Below are positions 35,155-43,457 of a stretch of DNA of 64,000 bases, one piece after another; position 1 is the first letter of the stretch, and every line of letters begins with the position of its first letter. The DNA comes from QYOJ01 sp964449285. Its GTDB lineage: Bacteria > Bacteroidota > Bacteroidia > Bacteroidales > FEN-979. A program made the position numbers and the translations under genes. Location of the stretch: NCBI GenBank assembly GCA_964449285.1, contig CAYUZX010000007.1, positions 1 through 64,000 on the forward strand, given 5' to 3'. The notes below the pieces were generated by a model. It had not been told where the DNA came from. It worked only from the letters and a program-made list of their open reading frames with translations, and made no database searches.

Positions 35155-36696
35155 ATGACAACACTGGAGGATAAACTCAAACAGTTTGACGAAAAGAGTA
35201 AGCTTGCTGAACTTGGTGGCGGACAGGACCGGATTGACAAACAGCATGCGAAAGGAAGGCTGACAGCCCGTGAACGTATCCAGCTGCTTCTCGATCCCGG
35301 ATCTTTTGTGGAAAAAGATAAATTCCTGACACACCGGTGCCACGACTTCGGGATGGAAAATCAGAAGGTTCTCGGAGACGGGGTTGTAACCGGATATGGA
35401 AAGATCGACGGCCGAATCGTTTTCGTTTTTGCACAGGACTTCACCGTTTTCGGTGGAACTCTGAGTCGCGCAAATGCAGATAAGATCATCAAGATCATGG
35501 ACCTGGCCCTGCATATGGGCGCTCCGGTAATTGGGTTGAACGATTCGGGCGGTGCACGGATTCAGGAAGGTGTTGAGAGCCTTGCCGGCTATGCCGACAT
35601 CTTCTACCGCAATACGAAATGCTCGGGTGTAGTCCCGCAAATATCGGCGATCCTGGGCCCCTGTGCCGGCGGCGCTGTTTACTCTCCTGCACTCACCGAC
35701 TTCATCTGCATGGTGAGAGATACCAGCTATATGTTTGTTACCGGCCCTGATGTAATCAAGACCGTCACACACGAAGAAGTTACCATGAATGATCTCGGTG
35801 GCGCCATAACCCACAACTCCAAAAGCGGTGTGGCACATCTGCTGGCAGAGAATGATGAGCAAGCGATGATCATGTTGCGGGAACTGATGAGTTTCCTGCC
35901 TTCCAATAACATGGAAGAGTCACCTATACGCCCCTGCACCGATGACATTCGCCGGGCTGACGAAAAGCTTACTACCCTTGTTCCCGACGACCCAAATAAG
36001 CCCTACGATATAAAGGAGTTGATCACCACAGTGGTCGACCACAATAATTTTTTCGAGATCCAGCCCCATTTCGCCATGAACATGGTGATCGGCTTCGGCC
36101 GGTTTGATGGTCGATCTGTTGGAATCGTAGCTAACCAACCTGCTCACCTGGCGGGAGTACTCGATATCCAATCTTCCATGAAAGCTGCACGTTTTATTCG
36201 GTTCTGCGATTGCTTCAACATCCCTATCGTCACTTTCGTCGATGTTCCGGGATTCCTGCCCGGCACTACCCAGGAGTGGGGCGGAATCATCAAACATGGA
36301 GCAAAATTGCTTTACGCCTATTGCGAAGCAACCATCCCGCGGATTACCGTGATCACCCGCAAGGCTTACGGGGGAGCGTATGATGTGATGTCTAGCAAGC
36401 ACATTGGAGGGGATGTGAACTTTGCTTACCCCACAGCCGAAATCGCTGTGATGGGGCCTGAAGGAGCTGTCAACATCTTATTCAAAAAAGACAACCTCAC
36501 ACCAGAAGCCCGTCAAAAAGCGGTTGATGATTACAAAAACACATTCGCCAGCCCCTATAAAGCTGCTGAACTGGGTTATGTGGATGAGATCATACACCCG
36601 AAGGAGACCAGGTACCGTCTGATTCAGGCTCTTGAGATGACTCAGACCAAAACCAAATCGGGGCCGCCAAGGAAACATGGAAATATACCATTATAA
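35155..36696 (+). CDS. Carboxyltransferase subunit, propionyl-CoA/methylmalonyl-CoA type
   Basis: The 513-aa beta subunit transfers the carboxyl group from carboxybiotin to acyl-CoA. Both crotonase-like halves are present, with the oxyanion-hole glycines in GLNDSGGARIQEGV (about 124-137) and GPCAGGAVYSPA, and the C-terminal FVDVPGFLPGT and YGGAYDVM segments. The sequence fits the propionyl-CoA carboxylase or methylmalonyl-CoA decarboxylase family. Lacking the membrane subunit of a Na+-pumping decarboxylase in this window, a biosynthetic or propionate-pathway carboxylase is favoured. Last gene of its operon; a promoter for rimP follows. Confidence 0.9.
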   Translation: MTTLEDKLKQFDEKSKLAELGGGQDRIDKQHAKGRLTARERIQLLLDPGSFVEKDKFLTHRCHDFGMENQKVLGDGVVTGYGKIDGRIVFVFAQDFTVFGGTLSRANADKIIKIMDLALHMGAPVIGLNDSGGARIQEGVESLAGYADIFYRNTKCSGVVPQISAILGPCAGGAVYSPALTDFICMVRDTSYMFVTGPDVIKTVTHEEVTMNDLGGAITHNSKSGVAHLLAENDEQAMIMLRELMSFLPSNNMEESPIRPCTDDIRRADEKLTTLVPDDPNKPYDIKELITTVVDHNNFFEIQPHFAMNMVIGFGRFDGRSVGIVANQPAHLAGVLDIQSSMKAARFIRFCDCFNIPIVTFVDVPGFLPGTTQEWGGIIKHGAKLLYAYCEATIPRITVITRKAYGGAYDVMSSKHIGGDVNFAYPTAEIAVMGPEGAVNILFKKDNLTPEARQKAVDDYKNTFASPYKAAELGYVDEIIHPKETRYRLIQALEMTQTKTKSGPPRKHGNIPL

Positions 36697-36714
36697 TATA
36701 TTTTTCATAAAAAC

Positions 36715-36745
36715 TTGGTGTATGAGGAATTAGTTTGTACCTTTG
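36715..36745 (+). promoter_or_regulatory. Bacteroidota-type promoter for rimP-nusA-infB
   Basis: TTGG (36715-36718), 19 nt, TACCTTTG (36738-36745). Transcription would start near 36752, leaving a leader of about 75 nt that contains the hairpin at 36773. Confidence 0.65.
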
Positions 36746-36772
36746 CACTGATTTTGAGAGTTATGATGAGAT

Positions 36773-36800
36773 GAGGGGACCACAAGTCCCCTCTTTTATT
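36773..36800 (+). terminator. Leader hairpin with U-run, possible attenuator of rimP-nusA-infB
   Basis: A perfect 8-bp stem GAGGGGAC/GTCCCCTC closes a 5-nt CACAA loop and is followed by TTTTATT. It lies between the promoter and the rimP ATG at 36827, so it has the form of an intrinsic terminator inside the leader. As nusA is in the operon, feedback by termination control is plausible. Confidence 0.6.
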
Positions 36801-36826
36801 GGAAATCTGTTGGATTATCTGGACCC

Positions 36827-37273
36827 ATGATACTGAAAGATCGAATTGAAAAAATTATTTCCGACCATTTCAACGAGAGCGATCACTTTCTGGTTGAAGT
36901 GAAGCTGAAACCGGGCAACAAGATTACCGTCTTTATTGATGGTGACAGGGGTATTACAATAGACGACTGCAAAGAGATTACACGATTGATCGAATCGAAA
37001 TTCAACCGTGACGAAGAAGATTACGATCTTATGGTATCATCGGCCGGTGCTGATAGCCCCCTGAAACTTCCCAGACAGTATTTCAAACATGTAGGCAGGG
37101 AGTTAGAGATCACAAACACAATGGGCGAAATCATTTTCGGAAAGATGATAGCTGCCAGCCAGGAAGCCATCGAACTGGAACATAAACCTGGCAAAAAAGA
37201 GAGGCAAAAACCAAATACAATCATACCATTCAATCAAATCAAGGAGGGGAAAGTGATACTCGCTTTCAAGTGA
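36827..37273 (+). CDS. rimP: Ribosome maturation factor RimP
   Basis: A 148-aa protein of RimP family length, needed for 30S subunit assembly. The N-terminal alpha/beta domain contains the conserved GITIDDCKEITR (about 43-54), and residues 60-80 carry the YDLMVSSAGAD sequence equivalent to the family's LEVSSPGxD. A small SH3-like C-terminal domain follows. It is first in the rimP-nusA-infB operon, the usual order in bacteria. Confidence 0.9.
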   Translation: MILKDRIEKIISDHFNESDHFLVEVKLKPGNKITVFIDGDRGITIDDCKEITRLIESKFNRDEEDYDLMVSSAGADSPLKLPRQYFKHVGRELEITNTMGEIIFGKMIAASQEAIELEHKPGKKERQKPNTIIPFNQIKEGKVILAFK

Positions 37274-37305
37274 TAGGGTGATGGAGTGATGAAATATCCA
37301 GCATC

Positions 37306-37350
37306 ATGACTTCATGACTTTATGACCTAATGACTTAATGACTTAATGAC
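37306..37350. repeat. 8-bp tandem repeat between rimP and nusA
   Basis: Five and a half copies of an octamer (ATGACTTC, ATGACTTT, ATGACCTA, ATGACTTA, ATGACTTA, ATGAC) fill half of the 86-bp spacer between rimP and nusA. Each unit carries an ATG and a TGA. Function unknown. Confidence 0.85.
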
Positions 37351-37359
37351 AAACAAACA

Positions 37360-38595
37360 ATGGAACAACTCAATTTAGTCGAAACCTTTTCTGAATTCAA
37401 GGAATTCAAGAATATTGACAGGGAAACGATGATGATCATCCTGGAGGATGTCTTCAAGCATATGCTGACGAAACAGTTTGGCTCAGCCGACAACTTCGAC
37501 ATCATCGTCAACATCGACAAGGGTGACCTGGAGATCTGGAGAAACCGGATCATCGTGGAAGACGACGCAGTGGAGGATGAAAACATCCAGGTACCACTCT
37601 CAGAAGCTATTAAAATCGAACCCGACTTCGAGGTTGGGGAAGAGCTTTCTGAAGAGATCAAGCTGCTGAGTTTCGGTCGCCGGGAGATTCTTTCGATCCG
37701 TCAGAACCTGATATCCAAGATCCAGGAGTACGAGAAAAACAACATCTTCCTGAAATACAAGGAGAAGATCGGAGAGATCATCACCGGAGAGGTTTACCAG
37801 GTGTGGAAAAAAGAGATCCTGGTACTTGACGACGAAGGGATCGAACTGATCCTGCCGAAGTCGGAACAGATCCCTTCAGATTTTTATCGCAAAGGAGATT
37901 CTATCCGTGCGGTGGTTTCAAAAGTGGAGATGAAAAACAACACTCCTTATATCATTCTCTCCAGAACTTCAGAGGCTTTCCTCGAGCGACTTTTCGAATC
38001 CGAAGTACCGGAAGTATACGATGGTCTCATCAGCATCCGAAAGATTGTCAGGGTCCCTGGAGAACGTGCCAAGATCGCCGTGGAATCATACGATGACAGG
38101 ATCGACCCGGTGGGTGCCTGTGTAGGGATGAAAGGTTCCCGAATCCATGGGATTGTCAGGGAGCTAAAGAATGAGAATATCGACGTGATCAACTTTACCA
38201 ACAATCCATCTCTCTTTATCCAGCGGGCCCTGAGTCCGGCCAAGGTGACCTCTATCGCAATCGATGAGCCGAACAAAAAGGCAGATGTATTCATGAAGCC
38301 CGACCAGGTATCTCTCGCTATTGGGAAAGGTGGTTACAACATCAAACTGGCCGGAAAGCTGAGTGGGTACGAGATTGATGTTTACCGTGATACGGATTTT
38401 GACAATGAAGATGTTGACCTACAGGAGTTTTCAGACGAAATCGACCAATGGATCATCGACGAGATGAAAGCGATTGGTTGCGATACGGCTAAGAGTGTCC
38501 TTGACCTTGAAGTGGCCGAATTGGTTAAACGAACTGACCTTGAAGAAGAGACTGTTAACGAAGTAATTCGCATATTAACCGCTGAGTTTGAATAA
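37360..38595 (+). CDS. nusA: Transcription termination/antitermination factor NusA
   Basis: The 411-aa NusA binds RNA polymerase and controls pausing and termination. The N-terminal domain (1-130) is followed by an S1 domain (about 135-200) and two KH domains, with GACVGMKGSRI (about 248-258) and LAIGKGGYNIKLA typical of the KH1 and KH2 motifs. An acidic C-terminus follows, as in Bacteroidota. It is preceded by the octamer repeat and lies 51 bp before the infB start. Confidence 0.93.
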   Translation: MEQLNLVETFSEFKEFKNIDRETMMIILEDVFKHMLTKQFGSADNFDIIVNIDKGDLEIWRNRIIVEDDAVEDENIQVPLSEAIKIEPDFEVGEELSEEIKLLSFGRREILSIRQNLISKIQEYEKNNIFLKYKEKIGEIITGEVYQVWKKEILVLDDEGIELILPKSEQIPSDFYRKGDSIRAVVSKVEMKNNTPYIILSRTSEAFLERLFESEVPEVYDGLISIRKIVRVPGERAKIAVESYDDRIDPVGACVGMKGSRIHGIVRELKNENIDVINFTNNPSLFIQRALSPAKVTSIAIDEPNKKADVFMKPDQVSLAIGKGGYNIKLAGKLSGYEIDVYRDTDFDNEDVDLQEFSDEIDQWIIDEMKAIGCDTAKSVLDLEVAELVKRTDLEEETVNEVIRILTAEFE

Positions 38596-38646
38596 AAAGC
38601 CCTAATTTTACCGCCAATTTTATTGGCAGGGAATGAACAGAACTAT

Positions 38647-41634
38647 ATGAGTGAAGGCAAAGCATCAATCAGGTTAAGCAAGGCAGCCCGGGAATTCAAC
38701 ATTGGGATTTCCACGGTTCTGGATTTCCTGAATAAAAAAGGATTCAAACTGGACCGGGATCCCAATGCCAAGTTATCCCAGGAAATGTACACCCTGCTGA
38801 TGAGTGAATTCGCCTCGGAAAAGCATGTGAAAGAGGAGGCAAAGAAGATCGGATTGCAATTCGGCGGAAATGAGACCATCACGATTGCAGACAAGCGTGA
38901 TGTTTTTGAGGATCAGGAGAAAGAAATGGATGATTTGATCATCAAGAACGTATCGCTGGGATTCGGGAACAAGCCTTCGGAAGTTGTTAAAAAAGAAGAG
39001 CCCGTAAAGGAAAAACGATCTGCTTCTGTTCCTAAACCTCCCGCCGATAAGAAGATTGTAAAAACTGAAGAGAAAGAAGAAGAGAAGGATAAAAAGGTTG
39101 TTGAGGTCACTGATAAAGAAGAGGTAAAAGAGGACTTAAAGGTAGCGGAGAAGTCTAAAGAGGCTGGCGAAGAGCCCGAAGCAATTCCCGCCACAACAAA
39201 GGAAGCCGCTAAAGATGAGCACGTTTCCGCCCTGAAGATCCTTGGAAAGATGGACCTTCCGGCAGTGAGTAAGAGAGGATCAAGAAAAGGGAAAGATAAG
39301 AAGCAGGAAGAGAAAGCCGTAACAGAGGTTACCTCTGTTCCAACACCTGCAGCGGCAGAAGCAGCAGCAGCAATAGTTCCGGCACCAGTTGTTGAGGAAG
39401 AACCAGCCACTCCGGAAGAGACGGTTCCCGCGGTTGAAGAGGTTCCCCCTCCTGCCAGGAAAGCGCAACCAGACAATTTTCTCGCTACTGAACGAATCAA
39501 ATTAGAAGGTCCAACAATTCTTGGTTCCATGATTCTTCCGGAGACAAGAAAAGCTGAAAAGAAACAACCTGTAGCCTCTTCATCCGATGATTCTACGAAA
39601 TCGAAAAAGAAGAAGCGTAAGAGGATCAAACGGCAACCCGGAGAACCAGGGGCAAACCTGCAGACAGATGTGTCAAAAAGCCGGGGACGTGATAAGAAAC
39701 CATCCCGGGATGTTCAGAAGCCTGATATCTCAGAAGAAGATATTGAACGCCAGATCAAAGAGACTCTGAGTCGTCTCAGCCCAACAGGCAAATCAAAAGC
39801 ATCCAAATACCGCCGTCAAAAACGGGAAGCTGCCAGTCAGCACATGCATGAAGAACAGGAGCGGATCGCTGAAGGAAAGCGTTTCATTCAGGTGACTGAG
39901 TTTGTCACTGCCAATGAGTTGGCTACCATGATCAATGTCCCTGTTACCGATGTTATCTCGACTTGTATGACCCTCGGTATGTTCGTCTCGATCAACCAGC
40001 GGCTCGATGCAGAAACATTGAGTCTTGTGGCTGAAGAGTTTGGATATAAAGTGGAGTTCGTCAGTGTTGAGGTACAGGAGGCTATTGACCTGGCCGACGA
40101 AACAGAGGATGGCGAAGGCCTTGTCTTCCGTCCGCCCATTGCCACTGTAATGGGTCATGTGGACCATGGAAAAACAAAACTGCTTGACTACATCCGCAGT
40201 GCCAACGTTGTGGCTGGAGAGGCCGGAGGCATCACCCAGCATATCGGGGCATATGAAGTACTTCTTGAAAACGGAAAAGCGATCACATTCCTTGACACCC
40301 CTGGTCATGAAGCCTTTACAGCCATGCGTGCCCGTGGGGCTAAAGTGACCGATGTTGCCATCATCGTAATTGCTGCCGACGAAACCGTGATGCCACAAAC
40401 CCGGGAAGCAATTAATCACGCACAAGCTGCAGGTGTTCCGATTGTCTTTGCAATCAATAAAATGGATAAGCCTAATGCCAACTCCGAAAAAATCAGGGAA
40501 GAGCTCTCTAAGCTGAACATCCTGGTTGAAGAGTGGGGCGGGAAATACCAGACTCAAGAGATCTCGGCCAAGGAGGGTACCAATGTGAAGCTACTGTTGG
40601 AAAAAGTTCTCCTGGAAGCCGAAATGCTTGATTTGAAAGCCAATCCTGATAAGATGGCTTCCGGCACCGTGATTGAATCTTCGTTGGACAAAGGCAGGGG
40701 ATATATTTCAAAACTACTTGTCCAGAGCGGCACCCTGCGGATGGGCGATATTGTGGTGGCGGGATCAACCTTTGGCAAGGTGAAGGCAATGTATAACGAA
40801 CGGAACCAGCTTGTTAAACTGGCAGGCCCCTCTACCCCTATCCTCATGCTTGGGTTGAATGGTGCACCACAAGCCGGCGACGGATTCAATGTGTTAATTG
40901 ATGAACGGGAAGCCAAATCGATTAGTAACAAACGGTTGCAGCTTCAGCGTGAACAAGGTATCCGGACGCAAAAACACATCACACTTGACGAAATCGGTCG
41001 CCGGATTGCCATTGGAGACTTCAAGGAGCTTAATATCATCGTGAAAGCCGATGTTGACGGTTCAGTTGAAGCCCTGGCTGATTCGCTGATCAAGCTCTCA
41101 ACAGAAAATGTCATTGTCAATGTGATCCTCAAATCGGTGGGTCAGATTACTGAATCGGATGTCCTGCTCGCTTCAGCCTCTAACGCTATTATTGTCGGCT
41201 TCCAGGTCCGTCCATCTATTTCCGCACGGAAGCTTGCCGAACAGGAACAAATTGACATCAGACTCTATTCGATTATCTATCAGGCAATTGAAGAGATCAA
41301 GGCAGCCATCGAAGGGATGCTCGCACCTGAAATCGAGGAGAAAATACTCTGTAACGTCGAAGTACGTGACGTCTTCAGGATCACAAAAGTGGGAACAATT
41401 GCAGGCTGCCTCGTTCTCGACGGAAAGATTACACGTAACACCAAAGTTCGTATCATTCGCGATGGTATTGTTGTCTACACCGGACATCTGGCTTCACTCA
41501 AACGGTTCAAAGATGATGTGAAAGAAGTGAATAGTGGGTATGAATGCGGACTCAACATTGAGAGTTTCAATGACATCAAAGTTGGTGACATCATTGAAGG
41601 TTACGAAATTATCGAAATCAAGCGGAAGCTTTAA
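38647..41634 (+). CDS. infB: Translation initiation factor IF-2
   Basis: A 995-aa GTPase that places initiator tRNA on the ribosome. The start at 38647 gives the Bacteroidota IF-2 N-terminus (MSEGKASIRLSKAAREFN); a TTG 24 bases earlier is in frame but less likely. A long charged, low-complexity linker (about 85-400) precedes the G domain with GHVDHGKT (about residue 503), DTPGHE and NKMDKP, then domains II, III and the fMet-tRNA-binding C-terminus. Its TAA stop overlaps that of the convergent purA by two bases. Confidence 0.94.
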   Translation: MSEGKASIRLSKAAREFNIGISTVLDFLNKKGFKLDRDPNAKLSQEMYTLLMSEFASEKHVKEEAKKIGLQFGGNETITIADKRDVFEDQEKEMDDLIIKNVSLGFGNKPSEVVKKEEPVKEKRSASVPKPPADKKIVKTEEKEEEKDKKVVEVTDKEEVKEDLKVAEKSKEAGEEPEAIPATTKEAAKDEHVSALKILGKMDLPAVSKRGSRKGKDKKQEEKAVTEVTSVPTPAAAEAAAAIVPAPVVEEEPATPEETVPAVEEVPPPARKAQPDNFLATERIKLEGPTILGSMILPETRKAEKKQPVASSSDDSTKSKKKKRKRIKRQPGEPGANLQTDVSKSRGRDKKPSRDVQKPDISEEDIERQIKETLSRLSPTGKSKASKYRRQKREAASQHMHEEQERIAEGKRFIQVTEFVTANELATMINVPVTDVISTCMTLGMFVSINQRLDAETLSLVAEEFGYKVEFVSVEVQEAIDLADETEDGEGLVFRPPIATVMGHVDHGKTKLLDYIRSANVVAGEAGGITQHIGAYEVLLENGKAITFLDTPGHEAFTAMRARGAKVTDVAIIVIAADETVMPQTREAINHAQAAGVPIVFAINKMDKPNANSEKIREELSKLNILVEEWGGKYQTQEISAKEGTNVKLLLEKVLLEAEMLDLKANPDKMASGTVIESSLDKGRGYISKLLVQSGTLRMGDIVVAGSTFGKVKAMYNERNQLVKLAGPSTPILMLGLNGAPQAGDGFNVLIDEREAKSISNKRLQLQREQGIRTQKHITLDEIGRRIAIGDFKELNIIVKADVDGSVEALADSLIKLSTENVIVNVILKSVGQITESDVLLASASNAIIVGFQVRPSISARKLAEQEQIDIRLYSIIYQAIEEIKAAIEGMLAPEIEEKILCNVEVRDVFRITKVGTIAGCLVLDGKITRNTKVRIIRDGIVVYTGHLASLKRFKDDVKEVNSGYECGLNIESFNDIKVGDIIEGYEIIEIKRKL

Positions 41635-42929
41635 TCTCCCTTTCTGAAAACGGTTTGGGCCCGGTCGGGACCCAGGGAAATAATCTCAACCGGTAGGCTG
41701 GTTGCATCTTCAATGTATGAGGTGTATGCTTTGAAATTTTGCGGAAGAGTTTCAAACCCCGACGACCCATCAAGGGAACTATTCCATCCGGGTAGGGTTT
41801 GGTAGAGAGGATGAATTCGTTCATCACCCAGATCAAATGGAAGCCTGTTACCCGGGATGCCTTCCTGCTCATAGTATGTACAAACCTGGATCTCTTCCAG
41901 ATTGTTCATCACATCAGCCTTCATCATAATCAACCGGTTAACCCCATTCAGCATGATGGCATAGTTTAATGCAGGCAAATCAAGCCATCCACAACGTCGT
42001 GGGCGGCCAGTTGTACTGCCAAATTCATTCCCGGCTTTTCGCAGGTGGTCTCCAGTGCTATCATGAAGTTCTGTAGGGAATGGCCCTCCGCCAACACGCG
42101 TACAGTAAGCTTTGAACACACCATATACCGTTCCTATCCTGCCAGGGGCAATGCCTAACCCGGCACAAACACCGGCTGTAATCGTATTTGAGGAGGTGAC
42201 AAATGGGAAGGACCCGAAGTCAATATCCAGGAGCGTTCCCTGAGCTCCTTCTGCCAGGACGGATTTTCCGGAATTAATGCAATCATTCAGGTAGTACTCA
42301 CTATCGATAAATGTATACTCTTTCAGCCGTTTTATAGCATCCAACCAAACCTCTTCATATTCATCAAATGGCAATCCGTCAATCAGATAGTTTCCATAAT
42401 CAAATTGATACTGACGAACGATTTCCAGGTGCCGCTCCTTCAGATGCGTATAACAGCTGTTGAAACCTGAATCGCTCAGATTTCCGACCCTTAATCCCGA
42501 TCGGCTATATTTATCAGTATATGCAGGCCCTATTCCTTTCAGCGTGGAGCCGATCTTCTCAATGCCTTTTGAAGCTTCATACGCAGCATCAAGCAACCTG
42601 TGAGAAGGAAGGATCAGGTGGGCCCGGCGTGAAACAAGCAGGTTATCTTCCGGTTTAATATTGGCAGCATGCAACGCATCAACCTCTTTGAATAAAATAT
42701 ACGGATCAATGATGACCCCATTACCAATCACATTTTGTTTCTCGGGATGAAAAATCCCCGATGGAATGGTATGAAGGATAAATTTCTTTCTGTCAAATTC
42801 AATGGTATGGCCAGCATTCGGGCCACCTTGGAAACGGGCAATAACATCATAGCGGGGCGTGAATACATCTACGATTTTACCTTTCCCTTCATCTCCCCAC
42901 TGCAATCCTAAAATAACATCAACCTTCAT
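41631..42929 (-). CDS. purA: Adenylosuccinate synthase
   Basis: The 432-aa enzyme makes adenylosuccinate from IMP, aspartate and GTP in AMP synthesis. It starts with the family signature LQWGDEGKGKIVD (about 9-21) and has GPNAGHT (about 36-42), LSDSGF...-region residues and the GVCAGLGIAPGRIG segment. Length is normal. Twelve bases separate it from the upstream Fur-family gene, so the two are probably co-transcribed. Confidence 0.94.
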   Translation of the reverse strand: MKVDVILGLQWGDEGKGKIVDVFTPRYDVIARFQGGPNAGHTIEFDRKKFILHTIPSGIFHPEKQNVIGNGVIIDPYILFKEVDALHAANIKPEDNLLVSRRAHLILPSHRLLDAAYEASKGIEKIGSTLKGIGPAYTDKYSRSGLRVGNLSDSGFNSCYTHLKERHLEIVRQYQFDYGNYLIDGLPFDEYEEVWLDAIKRLKEYTFIDSEYYLNDCINSGKSVLAEGAQGTLLDIDFGSFPFVTSSNTITAGVCAGLGIAPGRIGTVYGVFKAYCTRVGGGPFPTELHDSTGDHLRKAGNEFGSTTGRPRRCGWLDLPALNYAIMLNGVNRLIMMKADVMNNLEEIQVCTYYEQEGIPGNRLPFDLGDERIHPLYQTLPGWNSSLDGSSGFETLPQNFKAYTSYIEDATSLPVEIISLGPDRAQTVFRKGD

Positions 42930-42941
42930 TTAGCGGGGAGT

Positions 42942-43394
42942 TTATTTCTGCTCTTTTGAATTTCCGTAAAAGGTAAGTGAATAGTGGGTGATATCTACGT
43001 TAAAAAGGTCATTCACATGAGCTTTGATCTCCTCAATCCTGGGGTCGTGGAACTCGAGCACTTCACCTGTTTCATCGAAAATGAAGTGATCGTGTTGGGT
43101 TATCATGTTTGTCTTCTCAAACTGGGCGTAATTCGTTCCAAACTGATGCTTGGTAACCAGGCCGCAATCCAGAAGCAATTCTATCGTGTTATAGAGCGTA
43201 GCTCGGCTGACCCTGTATTTATGGTTCTTCATCCGAATGTACAATGTCTCGATGTCAAAATGACCTTCAGTAGCAAAGATCTCTTTCAAAATGGTGAAGC
43301 GCTCCGGGGTTTTCCGGTGACCATGCTGTTCGAGGTAATCTGTAAAATGCTTCCTTATATTATCGAATGAATCTTCAGCTATTTTCTTCATCAT
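42942..43394 (-). CDS. Fur-family metal- or peroxide-responsive regulator
   Basis: A 150-aa protein with the Fur winged-helix DNA-binding domain (RKTPERFTILKEIF and VSRATLYNTIELLL). A C-terminal dimerisation domain has metal-site residues in THQH-like QHDHFIF and EFHDPRIEE. The structural-zinc CxxC pairs of classical Fur are missing, which is common in Bacteroidota. The start at the MMKK codons is preferred; the frame extends nine codons upstream. It precedes purA by 12 bp, a pairing that may be an operon of convenience. Iron, zinc and peroxide cannot be told apart from the sequence. Confidence 0.88.
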   Translation of the reverse strand: MMKKIAEDSFDNIRKHFTDYLEQHGHRKTPERFTILKEIFATEGHFDIETLYIRMKNHKYRVSRATLYNTIELLLDCGLVTKHQFGTNYAQFEKTNMITQHDHFIFDETGEVLEFHDPRIEEIKAHVNDLFNVDITHYSLTFYGNSKEQK

Positions 43395-43457
43395 TAATGA
43401 AATTTTCCGATAAAAGTACAAAAATAAGTTTATTTAGACATGATTCAAATAATTTTT

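Noticed and set aside
35140..35862. Minus-strand open frame of 240 aa inside the carboxyltransferase gene
   Set aside because: It is antisense to a gene with clear motifs and has no recognisable domain.
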